Assembly: GCF_011762195.1 (NCBI RefSeq)
Contig: NZ_JAASQK010000004.1
Location: 248,001-312,000, forward strand
DNA from: Sphingomonas oligoaromativorans
GTDB lineage: Bacteria > Pseudomonadota > Alphaproteobacteria > Sphingomonadales > Sphingomonadaceae
Length of the DNA stretch: 64,000 nucleotides
Direction of reading: 5' to 3'
How positions within the stretch are numbered: position 1 is the stretch's first letter; each line of letters starts with the position of its first letter. The translations under genes were made by a program, and so were the position numbers. This document shows positions 60,744 to 64,000 of the stretch, one piece after another. The notes under the pieces are model-generated. The model saw only the letters and a list, made by a program, of their open reading frames with translations, was not told the origin of the DNA and did no database searches.

Positions 60744-61466
60744 TCAGATGCGGAGCGCGTCGATGATCGGTCCTCCCGTGCCGCCTTGCAGCAGGACGAC
60801 GCTCTTGAGCGGCGTCGGCGCGGTTTTGGGAAGCGCGATGGTCTGGGCCGTGCCCGTCCAATGGCCGACCTTCACGAGATCGTGGACGATGTCGCGGTGC
60901 GGGAGAGTGCGGCCGCCATTCTCGCCGGCCCGGATCGCCACCTGCACGGTGCGCGGATCGTAGCGGACCAGCCACAGGTCCGCCCCGCCCTTCGGCGCTG
61001 CGCCGGCGGCGACCGAGAGCCGGCCGTCTCGCAGCGACAGCGGCGGGGCCTGGAAAGCGCCGGCCCGTGCGATGGCGGCGTTCAGCTCGGCCTTGTCGCT
61101 GCCGAGGATCGTCGTCCGCCCGTTCACCCAGACCTGCGGCGTGCCGACCTGATCGCGGTTGTTATGATGTGCATAGTCCCACTGGCGCTGGGTGTAGCGG
61201 GGCGAGCCGAAACTGTCCTTCCAGCCGAGATAATCCCAGTAGGTGACCGAGAAGGAGAGCGCGACCACGTCGCCGCGATCGGCGATGGCGTTGATATTGT
61301 CCTGCGCGGGCGGGCAGCTCGAACAGCCCTGGCTCTGATACAGTTCCACCACGGTCGGATGGGCGGCCATGGGATGGACGGCTTCCCGCGCGGGGATCGA
61401 TGCCCATGCCACGCCGCCGATGACGATCATTCCCAGGGCAGATCCCAGCAGCAAGCGCGTCCGCAT
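60744..61466 (-). CDS. DUF1223 exported thioredoxin-fold protein
   Basis: A 240-residue protein from ATG 61466, preceded by GGAG at 8 bases. A signal peptide or anchor (residues 1-22) is followed by VVELYQSQGCSSCPPA, with Cys48-x2-Cys51 as a possible redox site, and a thioredoxin-like fold (TYWDYLGWKD, GTPQVWVNG). DUF1223 proteins are exported and uncharacterised. The frame upstream to 61526 cannot be translated because the SigF-type promoter places the transcript start downstream of it. A second SigF motif upstream makes it a likely SigF target. Confidence 0.87.
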   Translation of the reverse strand: MRTRLLLGSALGMIVIGGVAWASIPAREAVHPMAAHPTVVELYQSQGCSSCPPAQDNINAIADRGDVVALSFSVTYWDYLGWKDSFGSPRYTQRQWDYAHHNNRDQVGTPQVWVNGRTTILGSDKAELNAAIARAGAFQAPPLSLRDGRLSVAAGAAPKGGADLWLVRYDPRTVQVAIRAGENGGRTLPHRDIVHDLVKVGHWTGTAQTIALPKTAPTPLKSVVLLQGGTGGPIIDALRI

Positions 61467-61525
61467 CACGAATACTCCGATGTCGTTCGGGGCGTCCGTC
61501 GTGGAGCGCCCGTGTCGCGTGGACA

Positions 61526-61551
61526 TTCGCGGGTTGCCGGCGACCGGTTAC
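61526..61551 (-). promoter_or_regulatory. SigF promoter of the DUF1223 gene
   Basis: On the minus strand it reads GTAACC (61551-61546), 16 bases, CGAA (61529-61526), identical in both boxes and spacing to the motif at 60592-60617. The predicted start, about 7 bases after CGAA, leaves a leader of about 50 bases before ATG 61466. Confidence 0.85.
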
Positions 61552-61736
61552 AATCGGCGCTGATGGCCCCGATCCCGAGTGCGGCATAGGTGAAAGGCCG
61601 CGGCCCGAAAGTCCAAGAGGTGAGGTGGATGGGAATGCGGCCTTCACCGCTGCCATTTCGACGAACATGTCACCGGCTTCGACAGACGGAACGGCCTGTT
61701 CACTTTATCCTGATGCCGGTTGGGTTATGATCCATC

Positions 61737-62978
61737 ATGCAGATCGGTTCTGAAGAGCCTCCACCCGCCCGGCTCAGTCCGCGCGTCGCGCTGATGTCGA
61801 TCGCCGGATTCTGGGCTTTCTACTTCGCGATCACGACGGCCCGCGCGGTGGCCTTCGGCTATGACAACCAGTTCGAGCTGCTGTTCCGCCGCGCGGCGGT
61901 GGCGCTCGTCAGCATGGGGCTGTCCTACATCTTCTATCTGTTGCTGCGCGGAAACCCGACCGCCTCGCTCAAGCGCACGATGGTGCTGGCGGCGTTCATC
62001 GCGATCCCGGCGGCGATCATCTATTCGAGCGTCAACCTCTTTTTCTTCCATGAGACGGACAAGAAGATGGAGGCCAAATACGAGGCCCGGTACCAGAAGG
62101 GGGCGCCGCCACGCCGGGGGTTCCCGATGGAGATGCCGCCGGGGCCGCCGGACAACAACTTCCAGATCACCACCCCCGTTCCGCCCGGCCCGCCCGTCGC
62201 CGCCAAAAACATGACGCACGACGATGAGGAGATGACCATCCTCCAGTCGATCGCGGAAAATTCCTGGAACGGTTATTTCTTCTTCGTCGCCTGGGCATCG
62301 CTCTACGTCGCACTCTGTTATGCGGCGGAAGTGGGGGCCTTGGAGCGTCGGACGGGGGCTCTCCGTGCCGCCGCGCAGGCTGCGGAGCTGCGCGCCTTGC
62401 GGTATCAGGTGAACCCGCATTTCCTCTTCAACACGTTGAATTCGCTATCGTCCCTCGTGCTCACGGGAAGGCAGGAGCAGGCCGAGCGGATGATCCTCAA
62501 CCTCTCGACCTTCTTCCGCACCAGCCTGTGCGACGATCCGACGGTGGACGTGCCGCTCTCCGAGGAAATCCACCTCCAGCGTCTCTATCTCGACATCGAG
62601 GCCGTGCGTTTTCCCGAGCGCCTCGTGATCGATATCGATATACCCGAGAGGCTCCAGAGCGCGTGCGTACCCGGACTCATCCTCCAGCCACTGGTGGAGA
62701 ATGCGGTGAAATACGGCGTGTCGCGATCGAAGAAGCCCGTGACGATCCGCATTCGCGCCCGCGAGAGCGAACTGGGCCTGCTGCTCTGCGTCGAGGATGA
62801 CGGCGATCCGTTGCCGACGCCGATCGACGCCATCAACGGCACCGGCGTGGGCCTTCAGAATGTCCGGGACCGGCTCGTCGCCCGCTTCGGGGAGGCGGGA
62901 AGTTGTCGCTGGGGGGCGTTGCCGGGCGGCGGCTTCGCCGTGCGCCTCGCCATGCCGATGGTGTGGAACTGTGCCTGA
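61737..62978 (+). CDS. LytS-type sensor histidine kinase
   Basis: A 413-residue membrane kinase. Hydrophobic segments lie at about residues 20-40, 50-70, 82-100 and 178-200; a Pro-rich loop of about 60 residues lies between the third and fourth. The His_kinase domain has the phospho-acceptor His228 in QVNPHFLFNTLNSLSSL, then the ATPase N-box LILQPLVENAVKYGV and the G-box GTGVGLQNVRDRL. It pairs with the overlapping LytTR regulator gene. The ligand is unknown. Confidence 0.92.
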   Translation: MQIGSEEPPPARLSPRVALMSIAGFWAFYFAITTARAVAFGYDNQFELLFRRAAVALVSMGLSYIFYLLLRGNPTASLKRTMVLAAFIAIPAAIIYSSVNLFFFHETDKKMEAKYEARYQKGAPPRRGFPMEMPPGPPDNNFQITTPVPPGPPVAAKNMTHDDEEMTILQSIAENSWNGYFFFVAWASLYVALCYAAEVGALERRTGALRAAAQAAELRALRYQVNPHFLFNTLNSLSSLVLTGRQEQAERMILNLSTFFRTSLCDDPTVDVPLSEEIHLQRLYLDIEAVRFPERLVIDIDIPERLQSACVPGLILQPLVENAVKYGVSRSKKPVTIRIRARESELGLLLCVEDDGDPLPTPIDAINGTGVGLQNVRDRLVARFGEAGSCRWGALPGGGFAVRLAMPMVWNCA

Positions 62979-63711
62979 GGCGCCGCTCCGTGCCCTGATC
63001 GTCGACGACGAGCCGCTGGCCGTCGAGCGGCTCCAGATCCTCTGCGCGGGGACGGAGGGGGTCTCGCTGATCGGCACGGCGTCGGATGGGGAGGCCGCGC
63101 TGCGGCTGGTCGAGGCGCTGTCGCCCGACCTGCTGCTTCTCGACATCAGTATGCCCGGCATGGACGGGATGAGCGTCGCCCGCGTGCTGGAGGGCAAGGC
63201 GGCGCGCCCGGCGGTGATCTTCTGCACCGCCTTCGATCAGTTCGCGGTCGCGGCTTTCGATGTCGCGGCGGTCGATTATCTGCTGAAACCGGTGACGCAG
63301 GAGCGGCTCGCGAAGGCGGTGGCGCGCGTCGCCGAGAAGCTGCGCACGCAGGCCTCCGGCGATGTCCCGCCCGGATCGGAATGGACCGAGGAGTTCTGGG
63401 TGCCGCATCGATCGGAGATGATCCGCATCGCGGCACAGGACATCGATCTGATCGAGGCGGAACGGGATTATATGCGCTTGCGCATCGGCCAGCGCAGCTT
63501 CCTGCTGCACCAGACGATCAGCGAGCTGGAGCGCCGGCTGGACCCGACGCGCTTCATCCGCCTCCATCGCTCGACGATCGTGCGCAAGGACTTCATCGCG
63601 AAGCTCCAGCATGATCGGCTCGGCACATGGTCCGCCTGTCTGGCGGACGGGTCGGAGATGCGGATCGGACGGACCTATCTGCCATCCGTGAAAGCCATCG
63701 CGGGGCGTTGA
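62971..63711 (+). CDS. LytTR family response regulator
   Basis: A 246-residue regulator starting at GTG 62971, which overlaps the kinase stop by 8 bases. The receiver domain has Asp12, Asp13 (IVDDEPLAVERL), the phospho-acceptor Asp58 in LLLLDISMPGMDG and Lys in LLKPVTQER. The LytTR DNA-binding domain spans about 140-246 (FWVPHRSEMIRI, RFIRLHRSTIVRKDFIAKL in part). LytTR regulators bind direct repeats upstream of targets; none is evident near here. Confidence 0.93.
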   Translation: MPEAPLRALIVDDEPLAVERLQILCAGTEGVSLIGTASDGEAALRLVEALSPDLLLLDISMPGMDGMSVARVLEGKAARPAVIFCTAFDQFAVAAFDVAAVDYLLKPVTQERLAKAVARVAEKLRTQASGDVPPGSEWTEEFWVPHRSEMIRIAAQDIDLIEAERDYMRLRIGQRSFLLHQTISELERRLDPTRFIRLHRSTIVRKDFIAKLQHDRLGTWSACLADGSEMRIGRTYLPSVKAIAGR

Positions 63712-63725
63712 CAGGCCAGCAAAAG

Positions 63726-63752
63726 GCGCCTCCGGGCGATTGCCGGAGGCGC
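63726..63752 (-). terminator. Terminator of the UrcA-family gene
   Basis: GCGCCTCCGG and CCGGAGGCGC form an exact 10-base stem around a 7-base loop, just after the urcA stop on the minus strand, and a T-run follows on that strand. On the plus strand the response regulator ends 14 bases before the stem. Confidence 0.85.
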
Positions 63753-63760
63753 TCCTGCCG

Positions 63761-64000
63761 TCAGTGAAGATTGATCTGACGCGGGCTTCGGTCCGCCATC
63801 GCGAGGGCCTTGCCCGGTCGCGCATCGGCGATGGCGAGTTGCACCTGAGGCGCGGCGCTCTCCAGGGCGACCCGGCGGCAGGCATCGCTCTGCCGAACGG
63901 CGAGAAGATCGCGGGCATCCGGGGCTCCGCAGACCGCCTTCGCGGCCTGGGCGACGCGGGCGTGCAGCGTCTGGACGCCGGCATCGGTGGCGAGGTCGAG
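63761..64000 (-). CDS. UrcA family protein, C-terminal part
   Basis: The 3' end of a gene that runs off the right edge; 79 codons remain before TGA at 63761. It reads LDLATDAGVQTLHARVAQAA and then VCGAPDARDL with a second cysteine in SDACRRVALE. This LDLATxxGxxxLxxRV...C...C pattern is the UrcA family, small exported proteins frequent in Sphingomonadales and other alphaproteobacteria. Function unknown; the two cysteines probably pair. The signal peptide lies outside the window. Confidence 0.88.
   Translation of the reverse strand, partial: LDLATDAGVQTLHARVAQAAKAVCGAPDARDLLAVRQSDACRRVALESAAPQVQLAIADARPGKALAMADRSPRQINLH

Noticed and set aside
1-64000. CRISPR array or complete insertion sequence
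   Set aside because: No series of evenly spaced direct repeats and no transposase gene was found.

Overview
The window is GC-rich chromosomal DNA from an alphaproteobacterium, most probably Sphingomonadales (Sphingomonas-like). I base this on gene order (lapA-pyrF-trpFBA-accD-folC, rpsF-rpsR-rplI, comF-grxC-nitrilase-DUF1178, fabD/fabG/acpP/fabF/mltG), an UrcA family protein, a SigF/NrsF pair, and dispersed palindromic repeats of the kind common in sphingomonads. Nearly all of it is dense housekeeping DNA. Most co-directional neighbours overlap by ATGA or GTGA. I see no CRISPR array, complete insertion sequence, rRNA or prophage.

Layout. 0-5.7 kb: the end of a probable 2-oxoacid:ferredoxin oxidoreductase beta gene, an SDR, purF, hisI, and a MerR-type regulator with a perfect palindromic operator in front of an acyl-CoA dehydrogenase. 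5.7-12 kb: two small ORFs, cysK, two MFS transporters and uvrD. 12-13.1 kb: a lower-GC patch with one unrecognised gene carrying a HEPN-like R-x4-H motif. 13.1-25 kb: rsmD-rluB, ampG, the long lapA-pyrF-trpFBA-accD-folC run and a patatin-related protein. 25-36 kb: radA-cvpA, a clipped antitoxin remnant, an Fe-S scaffold gene, a Kef-type antiporter, aroB-aroK, a tiny membrane protein, a large exported protein, xerD, accA and two Flp pilins.

36-48 kb: mutT, a methyltransferase, comF-grxC-nitrilase-DUF1178, tRNA-Arg(CCU), a Zur-box-like palindrome in front of a DUF2946-like gene and a ZnuD-like TonB receptor, a PAS-GGDEF-EAL protein, a double-thioredoxin lipoprotein, wrbA and folE. 48-58 kb: ribosomal proteins L9, S18 and S6, type II fatty-acid synthesis genes with mltG, a PAP2 membrane protein, an M1 aminopeptidase and a small lipoprotein. 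58-64 kb: a stress-type cluster with an AhpD-like protein, an RclC-like DUF417 protein, NrsF, SigF and a DUF1223 thioredoxin-fold protein, then a LytS/LytTR two-component pair and a partial UrcA gene.

The best regulatory signals are two exact copies of the SigF promoter motif (GTAACC, 16 bases, CGAA). One lies upstream of sigF-nrsF and one upstream of the DUF1223 gene. Together with the neighbouring AhpD-like and RclC-like genes they suggest a compact redox or metal-stress module. The Zur-box/DUF2946/ZnuD unit suggests a zinc-starvation operon whose first gene has no known function.
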